Source of the DNA: Vibrio echinoideorum
Lineage (GTDB): Bacteria > Pseudomonadota > Gammaproteobacteria > Enterobacterales > Vibrionaceae
Assembly: GCF_024347455.1 (NCBI RefSeq)
Contig: NZ_AP025484.1
Location: forward strand, 1,178,001 to 1,242,000
Direction of reading: 5' to 3'
Length of the DNA stretch: 64,000 bases
Shown: positions 25,632 to 34,415 of the stretch, in pieces
Layout: each line of letters begins with the position of its first letter
Position numbering within the stretch: the first letter of the stretch is position 1
Position numbers and translations under genes: made by a program
Notes under the pieces: generated by a model
The model's database searches: none
What the model was told of the DNA's origin: nothing
What the model saw: only the letters and a program-made list of their open reading frames with translations

Positions 25632-26205
25632 GATCCAAACTCAGACTGAATCTCAGCGTCAAACTAAGCTCGAAGCGTGTTTGCAACTCGCTGGTCTTGA
25701 TTCAGTTAAAGCGCTGACGACTGGCTATGAAAAAGAGTTAAAATCATTTACTGACGAAAACCACGCACTTTTCAAACACGCTTGTGAGAATAAGCCCAGC
25801 AACTCTGCGCGCCAGACATTGCTCGGCCTGCTAACAAAAGTACATATCGATGTTAGCTACCGCTTTGAAAGCAATAAAGAAGCCAGCGAAGCGATGCAAA
25901 ACGTGTTCGATAATACTGTTGGTAGCGCGCACAGTGATAAGTTTCAAAACTCTAATGCTCAGCAGTTAACGTTAGTCACTCATTTATGGTTGTTCATTCA
26001 AGGACGACTCGGAATGGACTACAGCCTAGCCAATGATCATGCAGAAGTCACCGCTATACTATTGTCTCGCTTATCCAGAAATACAGACGATGAGATCCGA
26101 GTGGAGTTCATGGGTAGCTTTTATGATGGTTTAAACATCTACCAAGCTGAGAACAAGCCATCAGGCTTTGTTCATTACTTTAAGCGTTTGTTTAATCTTA
26201 CTTAA
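25624..26205 (+). CDS. Conserved hypothetical alpha-helical protein
   Basis: The protein has 193 aa, with no signal peptide or membrane helix, and is rich in Gln, Asn, Leu and Glu with mostly helical character. No motif is recognised. The N-terminal 20 residues are Thr/Gln-rich and low in complexity. Its start lies inside the end of yaeQ (8-nt overlap), which suggests coordinated expression and possibly a shared task. Confidence 0.75.
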   Translation: MTEIQTQTESQRQTKLEACLQLAGLDSVKALTTGYEKELKSFTDENHALFKHACENKPSNSARQTLLGLLTKVHIDVSYRFESNKEASEAMQNVFDNTVGSAHSDKFQNSNAQQLTLVTHLWLFIQGRLGMDYSLANDHAEVTAILLSRLSRNTDDEIRVEFMGSFYDGLNIYQAENKPSGFVHYFKRLFNLT

Positions 26206-26290
26206 GCATTCCACCAGCTGTACCCAAATTTGCGCTTTATAGATTCTGTAGAGCGCATCTAATTTCCGTTCCAATCCCCCTCGAAAAAGT

Positions 26291-26477
26291 AGATTCCCTA
26301 TTACGCTGGTTCCCATAGGGAATGACAAATGTGTGTGCTCCAAACTTCTTGAGTGCGCTTCACCTAAACACTTATACAGATAAACAGACATACAAAAAAT
26401 CCCTTTATTCTCGATATGCTCCTGAACAAACTCACGTCATCCTCGAGAAGGAGGAACGACTGAGTCGGGGAAGCTAC
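26291..26477. repeat. Possible MITE-like element with inverted arms
   Basis: The left arm (26291-26326), read on the minus strand, starts GTCATTCCCTATGGGAACCA. The right arm (26436-26477), read on the plus strand, starts GTCATCCTCGAGAAGGAGGA. Each arm consists of GTCAT, a small hairpin, a spacer and a GGGAA-x-CTAC run, so they look like diverged copies facing each other about 110 bp apart. This resembles a non-coding transposable repeat. Confidence 0.45.
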
Positions 26478-26507
26478 GACGCACGCGAAAGCTCATATTA
26501 CAGATAC

Positions 26508-26534
26508 AAAAAAGCCCCGCATAAAGCGAGGCTT
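26508..26534 (-). terminator. folE terminator
   Basis: On the minus strand the stem AAGCCTCGC / GCGGGGCTT (one G-T pair) with a 5-nt loop is followed by TTTT. It lies 65 nt after the folE stop. Confidence 0.85.
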
Positions 26535-26598
26535 AAAATATCTTTCAACAAACATCAATTTACAGAGGCTAAATCGCGTTCATCAAATAGCTCTGTAG

Positions 26599-27252
26599 TT
26601 AACGCAGACCGTGCAAAAATTCATGTCGCGTTGCTGGGTTTGATCTAAAAATACCACCCAATGCTGTTGTTGTCGTTTCGCTGGTTGCATCCATAACACC
26701 ACGTGATTTCACACAGTAGTGAACGGCATCCAAAGTTACAGCAACATCATCCGTTTCTAACAACGTTTGCAGAGCAACAAGGATTTGCTGCGTCATGCGC
26801 TCTTGAACTTGAGGACGTTGAGCAAAGAATCGAACAATACGGTTGATCTTCGAAAGACCAATGATTTTACCTTGCGGAATGTAAGCCACTGCGGCCTTAC
26901 CATCAATGGTTACTAAGTGATGTTCACATGTACTGGTTACGGTAATGTCTTTAACACGTACCATTTCACGAACACCCATCTTGTTTTCAATTACGGTAAT
27001 TTTTGGGAAATTGGCGTAATCCAAACCAGAGAAAATTTCATCCACATACATTTTTGCAATACGTTGTGGTGTTTCTTCCAGACTGTCGTCCGCAAGATCA
27101 AGTTCAAGGAGAGTTAGAATCTCACGCATGTGATGTTCGATTCGTTCCTTTTTCTCTTCTCGGCTAACCTGGTTAGGACGCATTGGTGTCTCTAATCCAC
27201 GGCTTGCTAGCGCATCTTTAACCAACTTCGCTGATTCGCTAAGACCTGGCAT
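26599..27252 (-). CDS. folE: GTP cyclohydrolase I
   Basis: The protein has 217 aa and converts GTP to dihydroneopterin triphosphate, the first step of folate/pterin synthesis, in the cytoplasm. It is strongly similar to E. coli FolE. Zinc ligands are in TSTCEHH and the second Cys in [11 protein letters not shown], with the conserved stretches [20 protein letters not shown] and [23 protein letters not shown] at 27252 (MPGLSES) has AGAGGAAG upstream and matches the E. coli N-terminus; the longer frame to 27324 is unlikely. Confidence 0.97.
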   Translation of the reverse strand: MPGLSESAKLVKDALASRGLETPMRPNQVSREEKKERIEHHMREILTLLELDLADDSLEETPQRIAKMYVDEIFSGLDYANFPKITVIENKMGVREMVRVKDITVTSTCEHHLVTIDGKAAVAYIPQGKIIGLSKINRIVRFFAQRPQVQERMTQQILVALQTLLETDDVAVTLDAVHYCVKSRGVMDATSETTTTALGGIFRSNPATRHEFLHGLR

Positions 27253-27454
27253 TGAACTTCCTCTTCTATTACCCCTTTTGGATGGCAAACAAGGATACTC
27301 GGAATTTTGAATAAATACACCCATATTTTAAGGGAGGTCATTATTTACGGGGCTTAAACTATGCTAAAGTGGCCTCAATTTCGTTGGCTAGTTTTCATAA
27401 ACTCCGTAAAGCCAACCACCAAATCAAAATAATAACGATCAAAGGATTTCAATT

Positions 27455-28690
27455 ATGGGCTGTTGCGATGCTCCGGGTTTAATGCCAATTGAAGAAGCAC
27501 TAGATAAGCTGCTATCACCAATCAAACCAATCCAAACGACATTGTCTCTACCTCTTGCTGATGCATTAGGTTATGTACTTGCTGAAGACATTCTATCCCC
27601 AATTTTTGTTCCTCCTTTTGACAATTCAGCAATGGATGGGTACGCGCTACGTTTAGCAGACCTAGAAAACAGTAAAGTACTGCCATTGGCAGGCAAATCC
27701 TTTGCGGGTCAACCATTTGAAGGTGAATGGCCAGCAAACACTTCTATTCGCATTATGACAGGCGCAAAGATCCCAGAGGGTTGTGATGCGGTCATCATGC
27801 AAGAAAACACCCGAGAAACGGCTGCTGGCATTGAGATTCAGCAAGAAGACATCAAACTGAACAACAATATTCGCCCTACTGGTGACGACATCAAACAAGG
27901 TGATATCGTTCTTAGCCGTGGTGAACGTTTAACACCCCGTGATATTCCGATGATCGCTTCATTGGGTGTTAGTCACGTAACTGTATTACACAAACCTAAA
28001 GTCGCTTTCTTCTCGACTGGCGATGAGCTAAAGCCATTAGGTCAGCCTCTTGAAGATGGTCAGATCTACGACAGCAACCGCTATGGTATTAAACCGCTGA
28101 TCGAAGCATTTGGTTGCGAAGCTATCGACCTAGGCATTATTCCAGATTGCCCTGCAACACTTAAAGAAACGTTCGAGAAAGCTCAAGAAATAGCAGACGT
28201 TGTGGTGACTTCTGGTGGCGTGAGTGTTGGTGAAGCGGATTACACTAAAGACATCCTTGAGGAACTAGGTCAAATCGGCTTCTGGAAGCTAGCAATCAAA
28301 CCGGGCAAACCGTTCGCATTTGGTGAATTGGATAAAGCCTGGTTCTGTGGCCTACCGGGCAACCCAGTATCAGCAATAATGACAATGTATGTATTGGTTC
28401 AACCGATGCTGGCAAAACTTGCAGGTCACACAGCATGGACAGCACCAGAATCAATTCCTGCTACCACTAAATCAGCATTCAAAAAAGGCCCTGGACGCAC
28501 AGACTACCAACGAGGTATCTACACCATTGAAAACGGTCAGTTTGTAGTAGAAACCACAGGTAACCAAAGTTCAGGAGCATTCCGCTCAATGAGCCTAGCA
28601 AACTGCTTTGTGGTACTTGAGCGTGAACGTGGTCGTGTAGAAGTGGGCGAAACGGTTCAAATTCAACTGTTTAACTCAACACTGTACTAA
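27455..28690 (+). CDS. moeA: Molybdopterin molybdenumtransferase
   Basis: The protein has 411 aa and inserts molybdate into adenylylated molybdopterin to make molybdenum cofactor. Domain order is as in E. coli MoeA: N-terminal domains with PPFDNSAMDGYALR (about residue 50), then the MoCF/MogA-like domain with STGDEL and SGGVSVGEADYTKDIL (about 250), and a C-terminal beta domain. PGNPVSAIMTMY is also present. AAAGGAT precedes the ATG. It is followed 12 nt later by moeB, an operon found in many gammaproteobacteria. Confidence 0.97.
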   Translation: MGCCDAPGLMPIEEALDKLLSPIKPIQTTLSLPLADALGYVLAEDILSPIFVPPFDNSAMDGYALRLADLENSKVLPLAGKSFAGQPFEGEWPANTSIRIMTGAKIPEGCDAVIMQENTRETAAGIEIQQEDIKLNNNIRPTGDDIKQGDIVLSRGERLTPRDIPMIASLGVSHVTVLHKPKVAFFSTGDELKPLGQPLEDGQIYDSNRYGIKPLIEAFGCEAIDLGIIPDCPATLKETFEKAQEIADVVVTSGGVSVGEADYTKDILEELGQIGFWKLAIKPGKPFAFGELDKAWFCGLPGNPVSAIMTMYVLVQPMLAKLAGHTAWTAPESIPATTKSAFKKGPGRTDYQRGIYTIENGQFVVETTGNQSSGAFRSMSLANCFVVLERERGRVEVGETVQIQLFNSTLY

Positions 28691-28702
28691 CGAGGCTAGC
28701 CG

Positions 28703-29452
28703 ATGGAAATATTGTCTGATGCAGAGATGCTTCGTTATAACCGCCAAATCATCCTTAAGCAGTTTGATTTTGAAGGCCAAGAAGCGCTGAAACAAGGCTC
28801 GATATTGGTGTTGGGTGCAGGAGGTTTAGGCTGCGCATCCGCTCAATACCTCGCTACTGCTGGCATTGGTAAATTGACACTCATCGATGATGATATTGTC
28901 GAGCTGTCTAACTTACAGCGCCAAGTCCTTCACACTGATGCCGATATTGGCAAGAAGAAAGTAGATTCAGCGGCGGAATCTTTGCAGACGCTAAATCCGC
29001 ATCTTGTTATTAAAACCGTAGATCACAGGCTAGATGACCAAGCGCTTGAAAAGCTTATTGAAGCGCACTCTCTTGTTCTTGATGCGAGTGACAACGTTGA
29101 GACGCGCAATCAATTGAACCGCTTGTGCTACACATCAAAAACACCACTTGTATCGGGCGCTGCTATTCGCATGGAAGGTCAGATTAGCGTATTCACCTAT
29201 GAAGATCCTGATGCACCCTGTTACCAGTGTTTAAGCGCACTATTTGGTAACGCAGCACTGAGTTGTGTTGAAGCAGGCGTTATGGCTCCCGTTGTCGGTA
29301 TGGTAGGCGCAGCTCAAGCATTAGAAGCTATTAAAGTTATCGCCAAGCTTGGTCAACCCAAACAAGGTAAGTTGCTTATCCTAGACGCGATGTCACACAG
29401 TTGGCGTGAGATGAATCTAATGAAAATGCCGAGCTGTTCGGTGTGTGGATAG
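28703..29452 (+). CDS. moeB: Molybdopterin-synthase adenylyltransferase
   Basis: The protein has 249 aa and activates the C-terminal Gly of MoaD by adenylylation. The nucleotide-binding motif is VLGAGGLGCASAQYLATAGIG near residue 35. SNLQRQVLH is typical of the E1-like family. Zinc-binding pairs are CYQC (about 180) and the C-terminal CSVC. It ends with the usual MoeB C-terminus without a rhodanese domain. AGGCTAGCCG precedes the ATG. Co-transcribed with moeA. Confidence 0.96.
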   Translation: MEILSDAEMLRYNRQIILKQFDFEGQEALKQGSILVLGAGGLGCASAQYLATAGIGKLTLIDDDIVELSNLQRQVLHTDADIGKKKVDSAAESLQTLNPHLVIKTVDHRLDDQALEKLIEAHSLVLDASDNVETRNQLNRLCYTSKTPLVSGAAIRMEGQISVFTYEDPDAPCYQCLSALFGNAALSCVEAGVMAPVVGMVGAAQALEAIKVIAKLGQPKQGKLLILDAMSHSWREMNLMKMPSCSVCG

Positions 29453-29812
29453 CCAATCTGGCTCTCGACCTATTTTCTAAATATCTAAGTTTAAGGGCCA
29501 AGCTTTAAGCTGATAGCTCATAGCTTTAGAACTAAGTTTGAAACCTAAACTTTGAAAACTAGAATTTAACAACTGAGCTTTAAAAACTATGCCTTGACGC
29601 CAAGTCAGGGCTTTTTTGTGCCTAAAATTAGGGACACGAATCTACTTTATCAATTTGAAATAATACATGGCAGATTGATTTCATTTGAATTCTCATTTTG
29701 AGAAAATAACAAAAGCTTGGTTCCAATAAAATAAAATTAATAATAATCAGTAACTTATAATTGGCACGTAACTTGATTAAGTATTTATATCTTCCATGAC
29801 AAGGATGTAGAT
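29453..29812 (+). other. Intergenic region moeB to LruC gene
   Basis: 360 nt without a gene. The first part has repeated AAGCTTTAA/AACTTTGAA-type words, then comes the moe terminator, then an AT-rich stretch that should hold the promoter of the next gene. No clear sigma-70 pair was chosen. Confidence 0.5.
29591..29617 (+). terminator. moeAB terminator
   Basis: GCCTTGAC / GTCAGGGC stem (one T-G pair) with a 5-nt loop, followed by TTTTTT. Confidence 0.88.
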
Positions 29813-31948
29813 ATGAGAATTACAACGTTAAGTTTGCTATTAAGCGCGCCTTTAGTCGCCAATGCCGCACCATTTGATACCTGCCCGAGCAAGGCTTACC
29901 TGTTTCAGTCCACTCCCGTGCAAGTATGGAGTGTGAATTTAGTTACCGGATCAACCACCCTATTAGAAGACGATACGGGTATGAACGCCAATATCAATGG
30001 CGTCGGTTTCGATTTCGAAGACAGATATATTTACGGTTATGACACCACTAACAAGCGCCTCGTTCGCCTTGGGCAAGATTTCCAAGCAGAAGTAATTAAC
30101 ACCAGTGGTTTACCAACCGATCACACCTTCTTTGTAGGTGACGTTTATGAACACGTGTACTACCTATACCGCAAGAATAAAGGCTTGTTCACAGTTGATC
30201 TATCACCTTTGGATGACAATCCAAACGCAACAGTAACCGTAAACAAGATCGTGGGTAGCCCTGCATCCGTCAACTTAACTGACTTTGCTTTCCACCCAAG
30301 TGATGGTTCTCTGTATGGTATCGATAATTCGTCAGGTGGTTTATATCAATTCAACCCTACTACAGGTGCGGAAACCTATATAGGCGACACTGGTGAACTC
30401 GGAACTTTTGGTGCAGGTTATTTTGATGTAAATGGCTACTACTACGTATCGAGAAACCAAGACGGTAAGATCTACCGTATTAATTTATCCTCTGATAACG
30501 CTGCAAACATCACCGCAGGTATCGTTCCGGCAATAGAGTTTGTTTCCAATGGTCCAGCTTCCGGCCAAAACGATGGTGCTCGCTGTGCCAATGCACCAGT
30601 TGTTGATGAAGACTCAAATATCGACTTTGGTGATGCACCTGATAGCTACCTTACGCTACTGGCAAGTAACGGGCCTCGACACGAGTTAGATGGCATCACA
30701 TGGCTTGGCACAACGCCACCAGATGCTGACTTAGATGGTTATGTTACGCCACAATCAGATGAAACCGTCGGCATAGATGATGAGTGGGCGAATGGCGGTA
30801 TTGGTTTCGTTACCGCGCTAGAAGCAGGTTTAGATTCAAAAGTGATCATCGAAGCATCTACATCAGGCTACCTATCGGCTTGGATTGATTGGAACCAAGA
30901 TGGCAGCTTTGATGGACCTAATGAGCAAGTATTCACAGACTATGCGTTGACTGGCGGAGAGAACGAATTGTTCTTAAACGTGGATATCAATGCATTAACC
31001 GGAACAACGTGGGCTCGATTCAGATTCAGTCAACAAACCAACCTAAGTTACTTCGGAGGCTCAACTTCTGGTGAGGTTGTAGATATTCAAGTTGATGTTC
31101 TAAATGACGGCGCAACAGCTCGTTACTTCCCAAGCGCTTCTGGTTACGCAACTCTCGCTTATGAAGATAACTGGCCTTATAAGGCTGACTACGACATGAA
31201 TGACGCCGTGATCAAGTATCGTATCACCGAGATCCTCAAAGACGGAAAAGTCGTAAAATCAACCATCGACGGGCGTTTGGCCGCAGTCGGAGCTTCATAC
31301 AAAAATGGCTTTGCCGTTCGCTTACCGAACTTAGCTCCAGAGTTAGTCAACAGTTCAGGCTCATACATGAAACACAATGGGACTTTCACCAGTCTGGATC
31401 TAGAAGCTGAACGAAGCGAGGCTATCTTTGTAGTCACCGACAACCTCAGTGACAAAATTGACACCGATTGTACTTTCTATCGAACCAGTAATGGTTGTAA
31501 GGAAAGTGAGCAATTCTCTTTCCAAATAGGTATTACGTTAACTGGAACTGGCGTTGGCACTGGAAGCTGGACAGACATGCCATACGACCCGTTTATTTTT
31601 GCTACACCCGGTCACTACCACGGTGAAAACCTACCTCTACATCCAGGTCGTAGCTGGGAAGTTCACTTACCAGACCAAGCACCAACAGAAGCTTTCGATG
31701 CCGTTAACCTATTCAATACTGGTTTAGGTGTTGATGACAGTGACCCTGCAACAGGTAAGTACTTTAAAACTGCAAACAATCACCCTTGGGCGTTACTCAT
31801 TACATCTGACACAGAATGGGAATGGCCACTTGAATACGTAGATATTGTTACGGCTTACCCAAACTTTGCTAACTTTGCCGAGTCTGGTGGTACTCAATCA
31901 ACAGATTGGTTCCAAACACCTGCCGCTGACCAATGTTACTTGCCTTAG
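29813..31948 (+). CDS. LruC-domain secreted protein with propeller-like and GEVED modules
   Basis: The protein has 711 aa. Its signal peptide is cut after NAA. The N-terminal part (about 20-260) has repeats such as GVGFDFEDRYIYGYDTTNKRLVRLG and DFAFHPSDGSLYGIDNSSGGLYQF, a beta-propeller of the DUF6923 type. A GEVED-type domain follows (about 275-425) with SAWIDWNQDGSFDG. The C-terminal LruC domain (about 435-711) begins ATLAYEDNWPYKADYDMNDAV. It is probably cell-surface or extracellular. AAGGATG precedes the ATG. It is followed 10 nt later by a lipoprotein gene. The biological role is not established. Confidence 0.85.
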   Translation: MRITTLSLLLSAPLVANAAPFDTCPSKAYLFQSTPVQVWSVNLVTGSTTLLEDDTGMNANINGVGFDFEDRYIYGYDTTNKRLVRLGQDFQAEVINTSGLPTDHTFFVGDVYEHVYYLYRKNKGLFTVDLSPLDDNPNATVTVNKIVGSPASVNLTDFAFHPSDGSLYGIDNSSGGLYQFNPTTGAETYIGDTGELGTFGAGYFDVNGYYYVSRNQDGKIYRINLSSDNAANITAGIVPAIEFVSNGPASGQNDGARCANAPVVDEDSNIDFGDAPDSYLTLLASNGPRHELDGITWLGTTPPDADLDGYVTPQSDETVGIDDEWANGGIGFVTALEAGLDSKVIIEASTSGYLSAWIDWNQDGSFDGPNEQVFTDYALTGGENELFLNVDINALTGTTWARFRFSQQTNLSYFGGSTSGEVVDIQVDVLNDGATARYFPSASGYATLAYEDNWPYKADYDMNDAVIKYRITEILKDGKVVKSTIDGRLAAVGASYKNGFAVRLPNLAPELVNSSGSYMKHNGTFTSLDLEAERSEAIFVVTDNLSDKIDTDCTFYRTSNGCKESEQFSFQIGITLTGTGVGTGSWTDMPYDPFIFATPGHYHGENLPLHPGRSWEVHLPDQAPTEAFDAVNLFNTGLGVDDSDPATGKYFKTANNHPWALLITSDTEWEWPLEYVDIVTAYPNFANFAESGGTQSTDWFQTPAADQCYLP

Positions 31949-31958
31949 GAGAATGATT

Positions 31959-32606
31959 ATGAACATATCTATTAAAAATACAGTAACGCTTGGTCATGAT
32001 ATTTCGAGCAAAGAGCAGGTAACTTGTACTCAAAGTAAGGCTCCATCACTGCATAGTGGGTTAGCAAAATCAGTCCAATTAGCATTGTTGCTTACTCCAT
32101 TAGTACTCGTTGGTTGTGGCGGTGGAGGAGGCGGTGGCGGCTCATCAGCATCAAGTCCTTCACCTTCAACACCGGTCGTTTCGACACCTGGAGTAACAAC
32201 GCCGTCGACGCCAACCGTCGTATCAGCACCGGTATCAACGCCCACACAGGTGACAACAGCAAGTTCAAATGGACCACAAGCATATAAAATGGATGAGTTG
32301 GTTGTCCCTGATGGATTCGATTACAACTCTGTCGACCAGTTCGACTTAAATATCGATATCAGCAATATCTCAACAGAGAGATCTTTCGTTTCAGTTTACA
32401 GCCGCTTTACTACAAGAGCTGACTCGACTTTTAAACCTGATTATTCAAGTAAGGTGCTCGCTGGGCCTTTAGATAACGGAGTGTTCGCATCGAATTTCTC
32501 AGCGCCATTAAGCGAAGAAACCTTGTTAATTGAGATATGGTTTTACGATGGCCAATCGCCGCTGCAACAAGTGGTAGCAAGCAGTGGTTCACAAATTACG
32601 TGGTAA
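31959..32606 (+). CDS. Poly-Gly/Ser-Pro-Thr-rich lipoprotein
   Basis: The protein has 215 aa. It has an unusually long polar N-region (about 40 residues), then a hydrophobic stretch and lipobox LVGC, followed by eight Gly and then a low-complexity Ser/Thr/Pro/Val linker up to about residue 110. The C-terminal about 100 residues form a beta-rich domain (SFVSVYSRFTTR...). ATG 31959 has AGGAG at 8 nt; another ATG at 31953 is too close to it. It lies 10 nt after the LruC gene, so the two probably form a surface pair. The function is unknown. Confidence 0.75.
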   Translation: MNISIKNTVTLGHDISSKEQVTCTQSKAPSLHSGLAKSVQLALLLTPLVLVGCGGGGGGGGSSASSPSPSTPVVSTPGVTTPSTPTVVSAPVSTPTQVTTASSNGPQAYKMDELVVPDGFDYNSVDQFDLNIDISNISTERSFVSVYSRFTTRADSTFKPDYSSKVLAGPLDNGVFASNFSAPLSEETLLIEIWFYDGQSPLQQVVASSGSQITW

Positions 32607-32670
32607 TAGACTAACTTTGGACATTAGAATTAAGTTCCAAAGTTAGTGACAAATCAAAATTGATTAACTC

Positions 32671-32698
32671 AAAAGTGAGCAGCAATGCTCACTTTTTA
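32671..32698 (+). terminator. Terminator after lipoprotein gene
   Basis: AAAGTGAGCA / TGCTCACTTT stem of 10 bp with a 4-nt loop, followed by T-rich TTATT. Confidence 0.88.
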
Positions 32699-32790
32699 TT
32701 GGGTGCGATTTCAACTTTCATCGTTAGTCGAGTTCCTTTAATGGCAAGTCTGCCTTATCTTTTAAAGATAACCTTCAAAAACTTAATCTC

Positions 32791-33105
32791 ATGAAACAGC
32801 TAAAAATAGGTCTAATTATTTTGATGTGTAGTGCGGGCTTATTGTTAGCTCTCGCTTATTTCCCTATGACATCTGAAACTGGACAACGAATTCAAGCCAA
32901 AGTGATATCTAACACGTTGACTCAATCCTTGGATGGGCACAGGCGTTATCTCACCGTTCAAACACAAGACCATCAAGTATTTCGCGTTTCCATCGCACCA
33001 ACTATAGACTGCCCTATTGATTCTACAGTCGCGCTTGATACATTAAGCAATCAAATAACCGGGCTAAACAGCTACCAGTTTGTCCGCTGTCATGCTGCAC
33101 AGTAG
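32791..33105 (+). CDS. Small membrane-anchored protein, unknown
   Basis: The protein has 104 aa. One N-terminal hydrophobic helix (about residues 5-25) acts as anchor or uncleaved signal. A basic/polar domain follows with two Cys (DCPID and VRCHA) that could form a disulfide outside the membrane. No family is recognised. It lies 55 nt upstream of the sulfurtransferase gene in the same direction and may share its transcript. Confidence 0.65.
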   Translation: MKQLKIGLIILMCSAGLLLALAYFPMTSETGQRIQAKVISNTLTQSLDGHRRYLTVQTQDHQVFRVSIAPTIDCPIDSTVALDTLSNQITGLNSYQFVRCHAAQ

Positions 33106-33160
33106 TACTGGATATAACAGCAGTCATAGCCAACACACTGTATTCGCTAAAACAACAATA

Positions 33161-34051
33161 ATGGATATAACAATAATGAATCAGCCACTCATCTCACCAG
33201 AACAACTTCAACAACGTTTGCTAGAAAACCATTCGCTAGAGAGTCATCCGCTAAAAAGCGACCTAATCATCTTAGACGCCAGTATCGAGTTTCAAATTCC
33301 AAGTGAATCAGAAAAGATCAAAGGACAAATGATTCCTGGTGCGATTCGTTTTGATTACGACAAAGACTTCTGTAACAAACACACCCTGCTTCCTCATATG
33401 TTTCCGACAGAAAACCACTTCAACGCGCGCGCACAAGAAATTGGTATCAACCAAGACAGTACGATAGTGGTTTACGATAATTCAGGAACCTTTGCGTCCC
33501 CTCGTGCATGGTGGATGTTTATGGCGATGGGACACAACAATGTTTACATCTTAGATGGCGGCTTACCTGCTTGGATAGAAGCCGGTTACGCAACGGGTAC
33601 TAACTATAAAGCAGACGCACCAATTGGGAATTTTGAAGGCAACATTCAAGACAACTACTTTGTCAATGCTCAGCAAACCCAAAGCTACTCCGATGACAAA
33701 AGCGCAAATATTTTGGATGCACGCTCGCAAGCACGTTTCGATTCTGAAGTGCCCGAGCCACGTGAAGGCTTACGCAGCGGCCACATTCCTAACTCGGTTT
33801 GCCTGCCATTTGCACAAGTATTAAATGCAGGTAAGTTGAAGTCTAAGAGCGAGCTTATCGACATATTTTCAACGTTAGACTTAAACCCTTCTCAACCCAT
33901 GTTCTTCAGCTGTGGTTCTGGTGTGACCGCTTGTATCATTTTATTAGCGGCTAAACTTGCTGGATACTCAGGTGAAATGGGTGTTTACGATGGCTCATGG
34001 ACTGAATGGGGCGCCAATGAACAACTGCCGATAGCGGTCACTCATAAGTAA
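33161..34051 (+). CDS. sseA: 3-mercaptopyruvate sulfurtransferase (tandem rhodanese)
   Basis: The protein has 296 aa. It has two rhodanese domains (about 15-145, inactive, and 165-290, active). The active-site loop reads CGSGVTA, the signature of mercaptopyruvate rather than thiosulfate sulfurtransferases. Conserved segments are PGAIRFDYDKDFCN, ASPRAWWMF, LDARSQARFDSEVPEPREGLRSGHIP and WTEWGA. It transfers sulfur from 3-mercaptopyruvate to thiol or cyanide acceptors in the cytoplasm. The start is uncertain: ATG 33161 and ATG 33176 are both possible, neither with a clear ribosome binding site, and a longer TTG-initiated frame starts at 33080. Confidence 0.9.
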   Translation: MDITIMNQPLISPEQLQQRLLENHSLESHPLKSDLIILDASIEFQIPSESEKIKGQMIPGAIRFDYDKDFCNKHTLLPHMFPTENHFNARAQEIGINQDSTIVVYDNSGTFASPRAWWMFMAMGHNNVYILDGGLPAWIEAGYATGTNYKADAPIGNFEGNIQDNYFVNAQQTQSYSDDKSANILDARSQARFDSEVPEPREGLRSGHIPNSVCLPFAQVLNAGKLKSKSELIDIFSTLDLNPSQPMFFSCGSGVTACIILLAAKLAGYSGEMGVYDGSWTEWGANEQLPIAVTHK

Positions 34052-34415
34052 TTCAACTTCGTTTACTGCCACTGTTGGAATATACTACGCGCAAATTAAG
34101 AGTTTACTCATAATGAGATTTACCCCCTCATAAAGTAAGCTCTTTGTTATTTTTAGGTTCTGATTAATGTTAGAGGTTGATTAATGATCATCGTGGCTAA
34201 AAATAAACTGTGGTTAATCATGTACTAACCATTAATGTTTTACTGATTATTAACATTGCGCTCAAGAATATCAGCGTTCAGTCGTTACACTACTTAATGA
34301 AAGGTACTGTGATTATTGCTGTGTTACATCAGTGAGCATTACAAACGCCAATGTCGTTTAGTCGTTTGTCACTTCAATTTGATTGAAATTAGTATTACCC
34401 AACAAAAGGTATCTC
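34052..34415 (+). promoter_or_regulatory. AT-rich intergenic region with clustered TTAATG/TTAACC motifs
   Basis: 364 nt before the GGDEF/EAL gene. Between 34160 and 34257 there are repeated ATTAATG words, the inverted pair TGGTTA/TAACCA (34211-34216, 34226-34231) and the inverted pair AATGTT/AACATT (34234-34239, 34252-34257). This is a plausible cluster of regulator sites. No coding frame is supported. Confidence 0.45.

Larger units (their letters stand above)
26206..26598. other. Intergenic region, no gene seen
   Basis: 393 nt between convergent genes. It holds a weak hairpin near 26230-26257, a pair of inverted MITE-like arms (26291-26477) and the folE terminator. Short frames here have no support. 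Confidence 0.6.

Noticed and set aside
26322..26648. A 108-codon plus-strand frame across the MITE-like region and the folE terminator
   Set aside because: It overlaps the folE end and its terminator, has no ribosome binding site and an odd composition.
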